A DNA stretch of 44,177 bases from JAGORY01 sp964517585 (GTDB lineage Bacteria; Patescibacteriota; Gracilibacteria; Peribacterales; Peribacteraceae). The stretch lies in NCBI GenBank assembly GCA_964517585.1, contig CAZFCB010000005.1, positions 1-44,177 on the forward strand, in the 5' to 3' direction. The notes below the pieces were generated by a model. It saw only the letters and a list, made by a program, of their open reading frames with translations, did no database searches and was not told where the DNA came from. Below, in pieces: positions 22,093-30,065 of this stretch. Position 1 is the stretch's first letter. Each line of letters starts with the position of its first letter. The position numbers were made by a program, and so were the translations under genes.

Positions 22093-23189
22093 AACTTCTT
22101 ATGATCTCTGGAGATCGGAATGTTGCGGCTGGAAAAGCTGGTGCGTTTTCTGAAACACTCAAAGAATTACATACTCATTTCGAGAGGATCGACATTCTCT
22201 GTCCAAAAATTTCGACTCAGAAACTCGTCTCTGTCATTCACGGCAATGTGTTTCTGTATCCAGCAACCGGAAGCTTGATTTCTCAGCCTTCATTCATCCT
22301 GCAAAAGGGGAGAGAGCTTTTCAAGGAGCACCATCACGATGTCATGACGGTGCATGATTTTCCGCCATTTTACAATGGCCTTGGTGCTCGCTGGCTCAAG
22401 CATGTCACTGGCATTCCAGCGGTTCTTGAAATTCATCACATCATCGGTTGGCCACGCGCATCATCCATGACAGAATTCATCGGATGCATTCTTTCAAGAA
22501 TACTTCTTCCGTCACATACTAAAAAATTTGACGCGGTTCGTACGGTCAATAGTACCGTAAACAATCTTCTTGTGTCGTGGGGCGCAGATAATCGAGCGAT
22601 ACATACGATTCCATCGTTCTATCTTGATCATGATCTGATTCAGAGTTGCAAAAATCAGCAAAAGAAATATGACCTTGTGTTTTGTTCACGGCTTGTAGAT
22701 AACAAAGGATTGATACTCGCTATCGACACACTTCACTATCTGCCCAGTGCGACAATGCATATTATTGGCGATGGTCCACTGAGAAAAAAAGCAGAAAAAT
22801 ACGCAAAGAAATTTGGGAATCGGGTGACTTTTTCTGGATGGCTTCCGTCTCAGGCAGAGGTTCTTTCATCCGTTGCATCTGGGAAAATATTTATCATGAA
22901 TTCGGCAAGTGAAGGAGGACCAAGGGCGGCGCTTGAAGCTATGGCACTTGGACTTCCGATCCTTACCACACGAGTTGGAGTGATGCCCGACGTCGTCACT
23001 GATTCTGTGAACGGCATGTTTACCGATGGCACAGAGCACGATATTGCAACGAAAGCATCTTCTTTACTCGCAGATCCGGCACGATGTGCAGTAATGGGGG
23101 TAGAAGCAGCTAAGGTTTTGGAGAAATTTGAGAAACATGCAGCTGTTCGCGCGTACGCGGACTTTCTGAAATCGTTCGTGCGAAGGTAG
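22089..23189 (+). CDS. GT4 family glycosyltransferase
   Basis: A 366-residue GT-B enzyme. Visible features are LEIHHIIGWPRA near residue 115, FCSRLVDNKGLILAIDTL near residue 200 and NSASEGGPRAALEAMALG near residue 275 (EX7E pair). The start overlaps the previous stop as ATGA. Its stop codon (23187-23189) lies inside the left arm of a 29-bp palindrome. Substrate unknown. Confidence 0.87.
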   Translation: MKLLMISGDRNVAAGKAGAFSETLKELHTHFERIDILCPKISTQKLVSVIHGNVFLYPATGSLISQPSFILQKGRELFKEHHHDVMTVHDFPPFYNGLGARWLKHVTGIPAVLEIHHIIGWPRASSMTEFIGCILSRILLPSHTKKFDAVRTVNSTVNNLLVSWGADNRAIHTIPSFYLDHDLIQSCKNQQKKYDLVFCSRLVDNKGLILAIDTLHYLPSATMHIIGDGPLRKKAEKYAKKFGNRVTFSGWLPSQAEVLSSVASGKIFIMNSASEGGPRAALEAMALGLPILTTRVGVMPDVVTDSVNGMFTDGTEHDIATKASSLLADPARCAVMGVEAAKVLEKFEKHAAVRAYADFLKSFVRR

Positions 23190-23214
23190 AGACGCACCAA
23201 TGGTGCGTCTCTAC
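23186..23214. repeat. 29-bp REP-like palindrome
   Basis: GTAGAGACGCACC (23186-23198) pairs perfectly with GGTGCGTCTCTAC (23202-23214) around an AAT loop. No T run follows, so it is not a canonical terminator. The stop codon of the upstream gene is part of the left arm. Palindromes with GAGACG/CGTCTC arms are, as I recall, a frequent dispersed repeat in several bacterial phyla, notably cyanobacteria. Confidence 0.85.
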
Positions 23215-23237
23215 TACAATAGCAATTGGCACATCCC

Positions 23238-23243
23238 TACAAT
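23238..23243 (+). promoter_or_regulatory. Possible -10 (TACAAT) before the GT4 gene at 23254
   Basis: TACAAT ends 10 nt before the ATG at 23254. A second TACAAT is at 23215-23220. No convincing -35. The palindrome lies just upstream. Confidence 0.35.
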
Positions 23244-23253
23244 CACTTCATCT

Positions 23254-24249
23254 ATGCGTCTTCTCTTCATCACCCAGAAACTGAAAGAACAGGATGCCTT
23301 CGGCGTTCTGTGGGTGTGTGAATTTATTCGTCAAGGTTTTGAAGTCACAGTGATTTGCCTTGATGGTTCTCAGGAGTCATTCGAATTTCCAGTCCATTCT
23401 CTCGGCAAAGAAAATGGTGCGACTCGACTGCAGTCGTCGCTTCGTTTCCTGAAGCTCATCGCAACTGAAAAATACGACCGTGTCTTCATTCACATGGCAC
23501 CTATTTGGTATGCACTCGGATTCTGGATCTGGATCATCCGAGGCATTCCTTGTTACCTGTGGTATACGCACTACAAGATGCAGCTCGGGGTAAGGCTGTT
23601 CGGTTTTTTTGGGAAACGCTTCTTTTGCGCAACGCCCCAAAGCTTGCCGCAGTACGAGGGAAGTTTGAAGAAAGTTGTGCTCGGCCACGGCATCGACCTC
23701 GCGTTCTGGCCGAAACGCCGCAATCTTTCCATGCATCCACATCGCCTGCTTGCCGTTCATCGCTTGAGTCGCAGTAAGCGCCTTGAGATCGTTATTCGAT
23801 CACTGCCGATGCTGGACAGCGCGTACACGCTCGATGTGTACGGCATCGAAGCCGAGCCCGACTACGTCATCGAACTCAAAAATATTGTCGATGATCTTCA
23901 TCTACAGTCTAGAGTTACATTCCATGGTTCTATTCCGATGGAGAAGTTACCGGAGATCTATATTCATCACAGGATCATCATGAACATGGCCTCAGAAACC
24001 ATTGATAAGACGATGCTGGAAGCAATGACGTGCGGTTGTTATCCTGTGACGACAGTTGCAAACGCTGAAGCTATTGGCATTCCCATGGCTCCAGAGTCTG
24101 ATACGTCCGAAGCAGTTGCCGCATTCGTGAAAGCCTACGGGGAACAATTGCCGATCGACCCAGACGAGATGTATCGGATCGTCCAAGAGCATCACAGTCT
24201 TACGGGGCTTGTTGCGAAGATGGGGGAATACATACGGAAAGGCAATTAG
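23254..24249 (+). CDS. GT4-like glycosyltransferase
   Basis: A 331-residue protein, slightly short for the family, with a divergent N-terminal domain (MRLLFITQKLKEQDAFG). The C-terminal GT-B domain has AVHRLSRSKRLEIVIRSL and NMASETIDKTMLEAMTCG, with the EX7E pair intact. The ATG at 23254 is preferred over 23200, which lies in the palindrome. It is separated from the previous gene by the palindrome and converges with the aminotransferase gene. Acceptor and donor unknown. Confidence 0.8.
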   Translation: MRLLFITQKLKEQDAFGVLWVCEFIRQGFEVTVICLDGSQESFEFPVHSLGKENGATRLQSSLRFLKLIATEKYDRVFIHMAPIWYALGFWIWIIRGIPCYLWYTHYKMQLGVRLFGFFGKRFFCATPQSLPQYEGSLKKVVLGHGIDLAFWPKRRNLSMHPHRLLAVHRLSRSKRLEIVIRSLPMLDSAYTLDVYGIEAEPDYVIELKNIVDDLHLQSRVTFHGSIPMEKLPEIYIHHRIIMNMASETIDKTMLEAMTCGCYPVTTVANAEAIGIPMAPESDTSEAVAAFVKAYGEQLPIDPDEMYRIVQEHHSLTGLVAKMGEYIRKGN

Positions 24250-24301
24250 TTTGTGGCAGTTGACTTGGAATTCATCATGAACTGCTCACTCCCAATTGCC
24301 T

Positions 24302-25402
24302 CTAGCCTTTCATATCTTTCAGTTCATCGCACACTTCCCGTATCTGCACTACTGTCATCTCCGCAAATATCGGTAGTGACAGAAGCTCCGGGGCCATGTT
24401 TTCCGCGACGGGAAAATCATCTTTCTGCCACTTGCCTGCGTACGCCTCTTGCAGATGGATCGGGATCGGATAATGGATGCCTGTCTGAATGCCTTTGTCT
24501 TTCAGTTTCGCTTGGACAGCATCGCGATTTTTGACGCGAACGACGAAGAGGTGATAGTTATGAACGCGGTCAGCGTGGCTCTCAAAAAGCGTCACGTTGG
24601 GATTATCCTTCAGAAGTTCTCGGTAGAGTTTCGCATGTGTTCGGCGAGCGATATTCCAGTTCTCAAGATGCGCCAGTTTTACACCAAGAACTGCGCCCTG
24701 AATGCCGTCCAGACGCTCGTTTCTACCAACAACTGCATGCTTGTATTTTTCTGCCATGCCATGATCGCGAAGCATGCGAATTTTCTTTGCGATGACTTCG
24801 TCATCGGTCGTGATGCCGCCGCCTTCACCATACGCGCCAAGATTTTTGCCGGGATAAAAGCTGAATGCAGCCGCGTCACCAAGAGACCCTGCACGCTTAC
24901 CTTTGTACCCACTTCCATGTGCTTGACATGCGTCTTCGATCACAAGCAGGTTGTGTTTTTTTGCGATGATTGTTATTGCGTCCATGTCCGCGCACTGGCC
25001 GTACAGATGCACCGGCAGGATCGCTTTCGTTTTTGGCGTCATAGCAGCCTCGATCTTTGTCGTATCCATGAGTGCGTCTTCCTCCCTGCAATCCACGAGC
25101 ACTGGCGTAGCACCGACGAGGGAAACTGCTTCGGCGGATGCAAAGAAGGAATTTGCAACAGTGATGACTTCATCCCCCGAGCCGATGCCGTGAGCCATGA
25201 GAATGAGTTCGATGGCCGATGTTCCGTTACCGACTGCGATGCAGCATTTGCTTCCGCAGTATTCCGCGAAAGCCTTTTCAAACCTCTCTACTGCTGGCCC
25301 GAGTGCAAATGCACAACTGTCGATCACGTCCTGCATCGCTGGATCAATCTCTTTTTTTATCGAAGAATACTGTGCTTTTAGATCAAGGAAGGGGACTGGC
25401 AT
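24302..25402 (-). CDS. DegT/DnrJ/EryC1 sugar aminotransferase (FdtB-like)
   Basis: A 366-residue PLP-dependent aminotransferase that would aminate a nucleotide-linked 4-keto or 3-keto-6-deoxy sugar. The PLP lysine is K186 in FYPGKNLGA; VGNGTSAI (57-64), VHLYGQCADMD (131-141) and IEDACQAHG (155-163) are conserved. The pattern is closest to FdtB/DesV-type enzymes acting on dTDP-3-keto-6-deoxysugars. The start at 25402 gives MPVPFLDLKAQ, and TATGCT ends 6 nt upstream. It is divergent from two acyltransferase genes, and with rmlA/rmlB suggests a dTDP-linked N-acyl amino sugar. A ketoisomerase for the 3-keto route is not in the window. Confidence 0.9.
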   Translation of the reverse strand: MPVPFLDLKAQYSSIKKEIDPAMQDVIDSCAFALGPAVERFEKAFAEYCGSKCCIAVGNGTSAIELILMAHGIGSGDEVITVANSFFASAEAVSLVGATPVLVDCREEDALMDTTKIEAAMTPKTKAILPVHLYGQCADMDAITIIAKKHNLLVIEDACQAHGSGYKGKRAGSLGDAAAFSFYPGKNLGAYGEGGGITTDDEVIAKKIRMLRDHGMAEKYKHAVVGRNERLDGIQGAVLGVKLAHLENWNIARRTHAKLYRELLKDNPNVTLFESHADRVHNYHLFVVRVKNRDAVQAKLKDKGIQTGIHYPIPIHLQEAYAGKWQKDDFPVAENMAPELLSLPIFAEMTVVQIREVCDELKDMKG

Positions 25403-25408
25403 AGAGTC

Positions 25409-25414
25409 AGCATA
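25409..25414 (-). promoter_or_regulatory. Predicted -10 (TATGCT), 6 nt before aminotransferase ATG
   Basis: TATGCT ends 6 nt before the ATG at 25402; CTTACA lies 18 nt upstream as a partial -35. It faces the TAAGAT promoter of the divergent gene. Confidence 0.5.
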
Positions 25415-25434
25415 ACAGGAGACCAATTCCCCTG

Positions 25435-25440
25435 TAAGAT
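25435..25440 (+). promoter_or_regulatory. Predicted -10 (TAAGAT), 6 nt before acetyltransferase ATG
   Basis: TAAGAT, preceded directly by TG, ends 6 nt before the ATG at 25447. The intervening GGGGGT is the only purine-rich stretch near a start in this region and could alternatively act as a weak ribosome-binding site. Confidence 0.45.
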
Positions 25441-25446
25441 GGGGGT

Positions 25447-25962
25447 ATGAAAAGAGGTATCGTTCTCAAAGGGGCGCTTGTGGCTCTCAGTCAGATGACT
25501 GAGGCTGATCAGACGAAATTCTGCATCTGGTTGCAGAATAGTGAGCTTCGGCTTCTCATTGATGATGACAGAGTTCCCGGCCTAGAAGACCAGATGAAGT
25601 GGTTTAAGCGAGTGCAGCAGCCGGATCGAAAGTTCTTTTCACTCATCGCGATTCCCGACGGAAAACTCATCGGAAACTGCGGATTTGTCGATATTGATAA
25701 TGCTCGTCACGAGGCTACTCTCCGCATTACGATCGGCAATCCTGATTATCTTGGTAAGGGACTTGGCACAGAAGCGGTGTCACTTCTTACTCACTATGGT
25801 TTTGAGTCTATGAGCCTGAAAAAGATTTTTTTGAAAGTGCTCAGTACGAATACTCGAGCCATTCGCTCGTACGAAAAAGTCGGGTTTTCCGTGATGTCCG
25901 AGGAAACGAAGGACGGGAAAACAATTATGACTATGAACTTTGTAAAACCAGCTCGTCTATGA
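25447..25962 (+). CDS. GNAT family N-acetyltransferase
   Basis: A 171-residue RimJ/RimL-like GNAT acyltransferase. FFSLIAIPDGKLIGNCGF forms the central strands, the acetyl-CoA loop is YLGKGLGTEA near residue 100, and NTRAIRSYEKVGF near residue 137 is the C-terminal signature. Context beside the sugar aminotransferase suggests N-acetylation of the nucleotide amino sugar, although a protein substrate cannot be excluded. It overlaps the next gene as ATGA. Confidence 0.85.
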   Translation: MKRGIVLKGALVALSQMTEADQTKFCIWLQNSELRLLIDDDRVPGLEDQMKWFKRVQQPDRKFFSLIAIPDGKLIGNCGFVDIDNARHEATLRITIGNPDYLGKGLGTEAVSLLTHYGFESMSLKKIFLKVLSTNTRAIRSYEKVGFSVMSEETKDGKTIMTMNFVKPARL

Positions 25963-26939
25963 GTATTACTGCTATTCCGTACACAGGCCTTTATACAGAG
26001 AAGTGGGATGCGTTTGTTCAAACGTCGAGAAACGGTACCATTTTTCACACAAGAAAATTTCTTTCCTACCATCCAGAAGGACGCTTTACAGATGCTTCGC
26101 TTCTGCTGATGGATGGTCAAAAGATTGTCGGACTTCTGCCTGCAGCACTGAAGGAAGAAAACGGTAAAAAGATACTTACCGCACATCCTGGTGCTTCCTA
26201 CGGAGGACTTGTTATCGATGCATCTGCATCCGTGGAAGAGACAGGCGCAATGCTTGATGCGATTTTGGATCATGCAACAAAAGAAAAATTTGATGCAGTT
26301 TCCATGTTGCGTTTACCACCTGCAAGCCTCCAAACGATGTACTCGGAGGATCAGTTGTACTGGATGTTTCATCGTGGATTTTCCATGACGCGCTGCGAAA
26401 TGGATGGTGCGATCGATGTGTCGCGTCTCAATGAATACGTTATTGTAGACTCGCTTACAGGTAAATGCAGGAACATGGTTCGCCAAGCTGAGCGCGCTGG
26501 AGTGGCTGTAAAACTCTCGAATGATTTTGCTACATTCTGGCCTATTCTCGAATCTGTTCTCATTGGTCGTCATGGCACCAAGCCCACACATACACTCGCG
26601 GAAATTCAGACATTACACACAGTGCTGCCGGAGGGATTCCGGCTACTTGCTGCGTATGAAGACACGAAAATGGTTGGAGGCATCGTTCTTGTTACGATCA
26701 ATGACAGTGCGCTCTACACGCTCTATATGGCACAGGAGTATTCATCACAGAAAAATCATCCGATGCATCTATTGCTGACAGAAGCCATTCGTCTCGCCAT
26801 CAGCGAGAAGAAACGCGTCTTGCATCTTGGCGTTTCCACAGAGGATGGCGGGAAGAAAATTAATGAGGGCCTTTTCTTCTTTAAGGAGAGCTTTGGCTGC
26901 AGGCCTGTGAGACGAGAAAGTTGGGAAAAAAAATTATAA
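25959..26939 (+). CDS. FemAB/GNAT-like acyltransferase
   Basis: A 326-residue protein with tandem GNAT folds of the FemAB-like type. FHTRKFLSYHPEGRF near residue 30, HPGASYGGLVIDA near residue 68, RNMVRQAERAGV near residue 170 and HLGVSTEDGG near residue 295 are typical of acyltransferases in exopolysaccharide clusters. It would move an acyl or aminoacyl group to a sugar amine or peptidoglycan side chain. Translationally coupled to the GNAT gene (ATGA). Confidence 0.78.
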   Translation: MSITAIPYTGLYTEKWDAFVQTSRNGTIFHTRKFLSYHPEGRFTDASLLLMDGQKIVGLLPAALKEENGKKILTAHPGASYGGLVIDASASVEETGAMLDAILDHATKEKFDAVSMLRLPPASLQTMYSEDQLYWMFHRGFSMTRCEMDGAIDVSRLNEYVIVDSLTGKCRNMVRQAERAGVAVKLSNDFATFWPILESVLIGRHGTKPTHTLAEIQTLHTVLPEGFRLLAAYEDTKMVGGIVLVTINDSALYTLYMAQEYSSQKNHPMHLLLTEAIRLAISEKKRVLHLGVSTEDGGKKINEGLFFFKESFGCRPVRRESWEKKL

Positions 26940-26995
26940 GCGTTCTCTTATCTTGCCGGTGTACGTTCAGTATGTCTGACTATGTCCATTCGATG

Positions 26996-27001
26996 TACAC
27001 T
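26996..27001 (+). promoter_or_regulatory. Predicted -10 (TACACT), 6 nt before GT2 ATG
   Basis: TACACT, preceded directly by TG, ends 6 nt before the ATG at 27008. No clear -35. Confidence 0.5.
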
Positions 27002-27007
27002 CTGCGC

Positions 27008-27829
27008 ATGGAAAGCAATATTCCTTGCTCGGTTCTCGTTCTGACTCGCAATAGCGCAGCAACACTGGAGCGGTGCCTCGCGCCACTTGCTGGCTTTGCT
27101 GAGATAGTTGTTCACGATGCGAACAGTGAAGACAACACAGTTGAGATCGCAAAGAAATTCGGTGCCAAAGTCTTCAAGCAGTACGACACTGAGGAAAAAA
27201 GTGTCCGTGTGAAGGATTTCACAGAAATTCGCTTGAAGCAGCGCGCTGCTGCTTTATATGACTGGGTGCTGTATATCGATTCCGACGAAGAGTTGAGCTT
27301 AGAAGCTGCAAGCGAAATCGGCGAAATTCTAAAAACAGCGGTACCGAAAACCATCATTAAAATTCCTCGCGTTCCTGTGATCGATGGCATCCCTCGTACT
27401 CGTGGACATCTTACATCTGACGTCATGCCCCGTGTGCACAATAAAACGAGCGGCGCGACGTTGCGAAAAGGTAAGACTGTTCACGAAAAATACGAATACG
27501 ATGCATCGTTCCTTGAAGTTTCTCTCAAGAATCCTCTTTACGTTCCTCTCCCATCAGTTGCAGATCTTCGGTCAAAAGATGATCGCTATCTCACGCTCGA
27601 AGTTGAGCGATTGCATCGGGATGGCTACACGTGGAGTCAGTATGTGCGATGGCAACTTTTCCGTGAACCTCTTATTATTGTGATTCTTCTCCTTCGGATA
27701 CTTCTGACTACACCTCAGCTCTTCCGCAGGGACTCTATTCCGCTTGCACATCACCTCAGATACGTGAGATACCATACCCGACTTTTTCGGGCCATGACTG
27801 GTCTGATGATCAAAAAAACGTTCGCTTAG
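27008..27829 (+). CDS. GT2 family glycosyltransferase (WaaE/KdtX-like)
   Basis: A 273-residue GT-A enzyme. CSVLVLTRNSAATLERCL (7-24) begins the nucleotide-binding fold, VVHDANSEDNT is the first acidic site and LYIDSDEEL near residue 92 the metal site. It continues into a TRGHLTSD-type acceptor region, and a C-terminal hydrophobic segment near residue 220 may associate with the membrane. The ATG at 27008 is chosen for the TACACT hexamer 6 nt upstream and because it directly precedes the GT2 motif; an upstream frame adds 29 unlikely residues. It shares stop-codon bases with the convergent oxidoreductase. Confidence 0.85.
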   Translation: MESNIPCSVLVLTRNSAATLERCLAPLAGFAEIVVHDANSEDNTVEIAKKFGAKVFKQYDTEEKSVRVKDFTEIRLKQRAAALYDWVLYIDSDEELSLEAASEIGEILKTAVPKTIIKIPRVPVIDGIPRTRGHLTSDVMPRVHNKTSGATLRKGKTVHEKYEYDASFLEVSLKNPLYVPLPSVADLRSKDDRYLTLEVERLHRDGYTWSQYVRWQLFREPLIIVILLLRILLTTPQLFRRDSIPLAHHLRYVRYHTRLFRAMTGLMIKKTFA

Positions 27830-28836
27830 AAGCCTGTCTTCACCGGACAGCCCTTTGTGAGTGACTCATTTGCGAGCTCCAAAATACGTACCATCGTCAT
27901 GCCGTCCTCACCAGAGACAATTGGCTTTTCTTTCCCGCGGATACACTCAAGGAAGTGCCTTGCCTCAGTCGAGAGAGCTTCGGTCATCGGTAGTGCTGGG
28001 ATTAAGACGTCGCCACTTCGGTATTTCGGAAAGAACGGATCTGGCTTTGTTGTGTCGTGGTCAATGCCTTTATCGTAGAAACGAATTTTTTCACTGGGTT
28101 CAGTATCGTCGTATGTGATCATCGCTTTGCGACCTGCGATGAGCGTTTTTCGAATTTTTACCGGTGAAAGCCAACTTGCATGGATGTGAGCTGCAAAGCC
28201 GTCTTTGAACGTGACATGAAGATGGCCGTCCTCGATGTGTTTGCCGTAATGCGCACTACCAATAGCGAAGACTTCTGTCACATGCGAAAGATTTGCAATA
28301 GCTGCAAGAATTGTAAGATCGTGTATTGCGAGATCCCAGAGGACGTTTGTGTCTTTCTGGATGAGTCCCAAGTTGATTCGCGTCGAATCGAAGTACAGAA
28401 GGTCGCCGAATTTCTTCTCGTGCGACATCTTTGCGATCATCTGCACAGAGGCTGTGTAGGCAAATGTGTGATCGACGAGGAGTTGTTTCCCCTGTTTTTT
28501 TGCAAGTGCAACTAACTCTTTCGCTTCTTTCGATGTTGACGTCATCGGCTTTTCGACAAGGACATGTTTTCCAGCTTCTAGGGCAGCTTTTGCGAGAGCG
28601 AAGTGTGATGATGTAGGCGTTGCAAGAATGACAGCGTCTAGGCTTTTATCGCCAAACATGTCGGCAACATTTTTAGTAAAACGTGTTGCAGGATACTGGC
28701 GCGAGAATTTTGTAACCCGTTCGACATTGATGTCACAGCCCCATGCTAGCGTGCAGCCTTCCTGTACCGCAAAATTGCGAAGCCAGTTAGGTCCCCAGTA
28801 GCCAAGTCCGACGATACCGACTGATACAGGTTTCAT
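27826..28836 (-). CDS. Gfo/Idh/MocA family oxidoreductase
   Basis: A 336-residue NAD(P)-dependent sugar oxidoreductase. VGIVGLGYWGPNW (5-17) is the dinucleotide-binding motif, the EKP motif is VLVEKPMT near residue 95, and DLAIHDLTIL near residue 180 holds the catalytic histidine-aspartate region. It is probably a nucleotide-sugar dehydrogenase in glycan synthesis, like WlbA-type enzymes that oxidise the 3-position of UDP-GlcNAc-derived uronates, but a substrate cannot be assigned. TATGAT lies 6 nt before the ATG. Confidence 0.88.
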   Translation of the reverse strand: MKPVSVGIVGLGYWGPNWLRNFAVQEGCTLAWGCDINVERVTKFSRQYPATRFTKNVADMFGDKSLDAVILATPTSSHFALAKAALEAGKHVLVEKPMTSTSKEAKELVALAKKQGKQLLVDHTFAYTASVQMIAKMSHEKKFGDLLYFDSTRINLGLIQKDTNVLWDLAIHDLTILAAIANLSHVTEVFAIGSAHYGKHIEDGHLHVTFKDGFAAHIHASWLSPVKIRKTLIAGRKAMITYDDTEPSEKIRFYDKGIDHDTTKPDPFFPKYRSGDVLIPALPMTEALSTEARHFLECIRGKEKPIVSGEDGMTMVRILELANESLTKGCPVKTGF

Positions 28837-28842
28837 ACGGTG

Positions 28843-28871
28843 ATCATACGGTAGGATTATTGCTTCGTCAC
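28843..28871 (-). promoter_or_regulatory. Promoter GTGACG-N17-TATGAT, leaderless geometry
   Basis: On the minus strand GTGACG (28866-28871) and TATGAT (28843-28848) are 17 nt apart, and the -10 ends 6 nt before the ATG at 28836. The -35 sits inside the end of the upstream glycosyltransferase gene. Confidence 0.55.
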
Positions 28872-30065
28872 CAGATTGATCGAGTCTTCCATCACCTTCT
28901 TCACGGCAGCCTCAGAAAACAGGCTTTCAGCCTTCGCATACGCTGCAGCTGAGATGCGATTTCGCTCATTGACTGAAAGAAGTTTTCGAAAACCATCAAC
29001 GTAATCGGACGGAGTCGTGCAGAGAAGAACCTCCGTATCCTTTACGAACGGATATCCGCCGGTTTTTGTCGTCATCGTCGGGATTGACCTGCAGAGTGGC
29101 TCGAACACTTTCTGCTGCATACCTTGCCCCGTGGTCCATGGCGAGAGCGCTATATCCATCGTTCCAAGGAATTCTCCGATATCCGGAACGAAACCAACTG
29201 ACACGACATCTTTTCCAAGATATTTCTCACATTCCTGAGGAAATTTTCGTCCCGTTAGATGAAAACGGTACTTTCCTGGCATTGCTTTTCGTACTGCAGG
29301 AATGATGTCTTGTAAAACGAATTCTACAATAGCGCGGTTATGACCCATGTTGTAATTTGATGTTAAAAATACAACGTCGAGCACCTCTTTCTCCCTATGA
29401 GTGCGCTGCACGAAGCATTTCGACAGTCCTCGTAGTGGAAGAGTCGTGACAGAGCGAGCCCCTAGTTTCCTGTACCAAGCCTCTTCGTTCGGAGAAATGG
29501 CGAGCACTGCATCGCTCTTTTGAGATACCATCCATTCGCTCACATATTTTGGCAGTGCCTTGAGCTTCGATGCCAGTGTGTGGTCGTGGTCATCCATGCA
29601 CTGCGCAGCTTCGTTATTTGATGATTTCAGAATCACGGGAATTCCGTACGCATGAAAAATTTTCGCCATCGGCCAATGGCTACAGTACTCGAGCCAGCCG
29701 ACGGTGGGCTTATATTCTTCCATGATACGTTGTACAACTGTACGGTACTCGGGATCAGCAAACTCAAGCGCAGCTCCGTCGAGCCAGCCGAGATTCAGCA
29801 ATGGCAGCCATGGTTTTTTCAGTAGTAACTTCCATGCCTGTTTCATATGCGGCACAAGTGTCATATCAATTCCTTCACGATCAAATACTGCTTGCAGTTC
29901 TTCTTTATTCTGAAAGTCGTGATATCTGCCAATGACTTTTACTTCGTATCCGAGATCACGCATGTACTTCATACCCCAAAATCTATCCTGCTGGCATGCG
30001 CCAGGCATGGGGTACGGAGCCCATGGCGTAAGAATAAGAATGCGCTGTTTTCGTGGCGTCGTCAT
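28857..30065 (-). CDS. GT4 family glycosyltransferase
   Basis: A 402-residue GT-B enzyme. RILILTPWAPYPMPGACQQD near the N-terminus is the acceptor-domain start. VGFVPDIGEFLGTMDIALSP near residue 300 and GQGMQQKVFEPLCRSIPTM are the donor-side loop. The first acidic residue of the EX7E pair is replaced by glutamine/glycine positions, as in some family members. The start at 30065 overlaps the FkbM methyltransferase stop as ATGA, so it is expressed from the promoter at 30956-30961. Confidence 0.85.
   Translation of the reverse strand: MTTPRKQRILILTPWAPYPMPGACQQDRFWGMKYMRDLGYEVKVIGRYHDFQNKEELQAVFDREGIDMTLVPHMKQAWKLLLKKPWLPLLNLGWLDGAALEFADPEYRTVVQRIMEEYKPTVGWLEYCSHWPMAKIFHAYGIPVILKSSNNEAAQCMDDHDHTLASKLKALPKYVSEWMVSQKSDAVLAISPNEEAWYRKLGARSVTTLPLRGLSKCFVQRTHREKEVLDVVFLTSNYNMGHNRAIVEFVLQDIIPAVRKAMPGKYRFHLTGRKFPQECEKYLGKDVVSVGFVPDIGEFLGTMDIALSPWTTGQGMQQKVFEPLCRSIPTMTTKTGGYPFVKDTEVLLCTTPSDYVDGFRKLLSVNERNRISAAAYAKAESLFSEAAVKKVMEDSINLVTKQ

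Noticed and set aside
24302..25402. Considered as a second ColD-like dehydratase
   Set aside because: The PLP lysine K186 is present, so it is an ordinary sugar aminotransferase.
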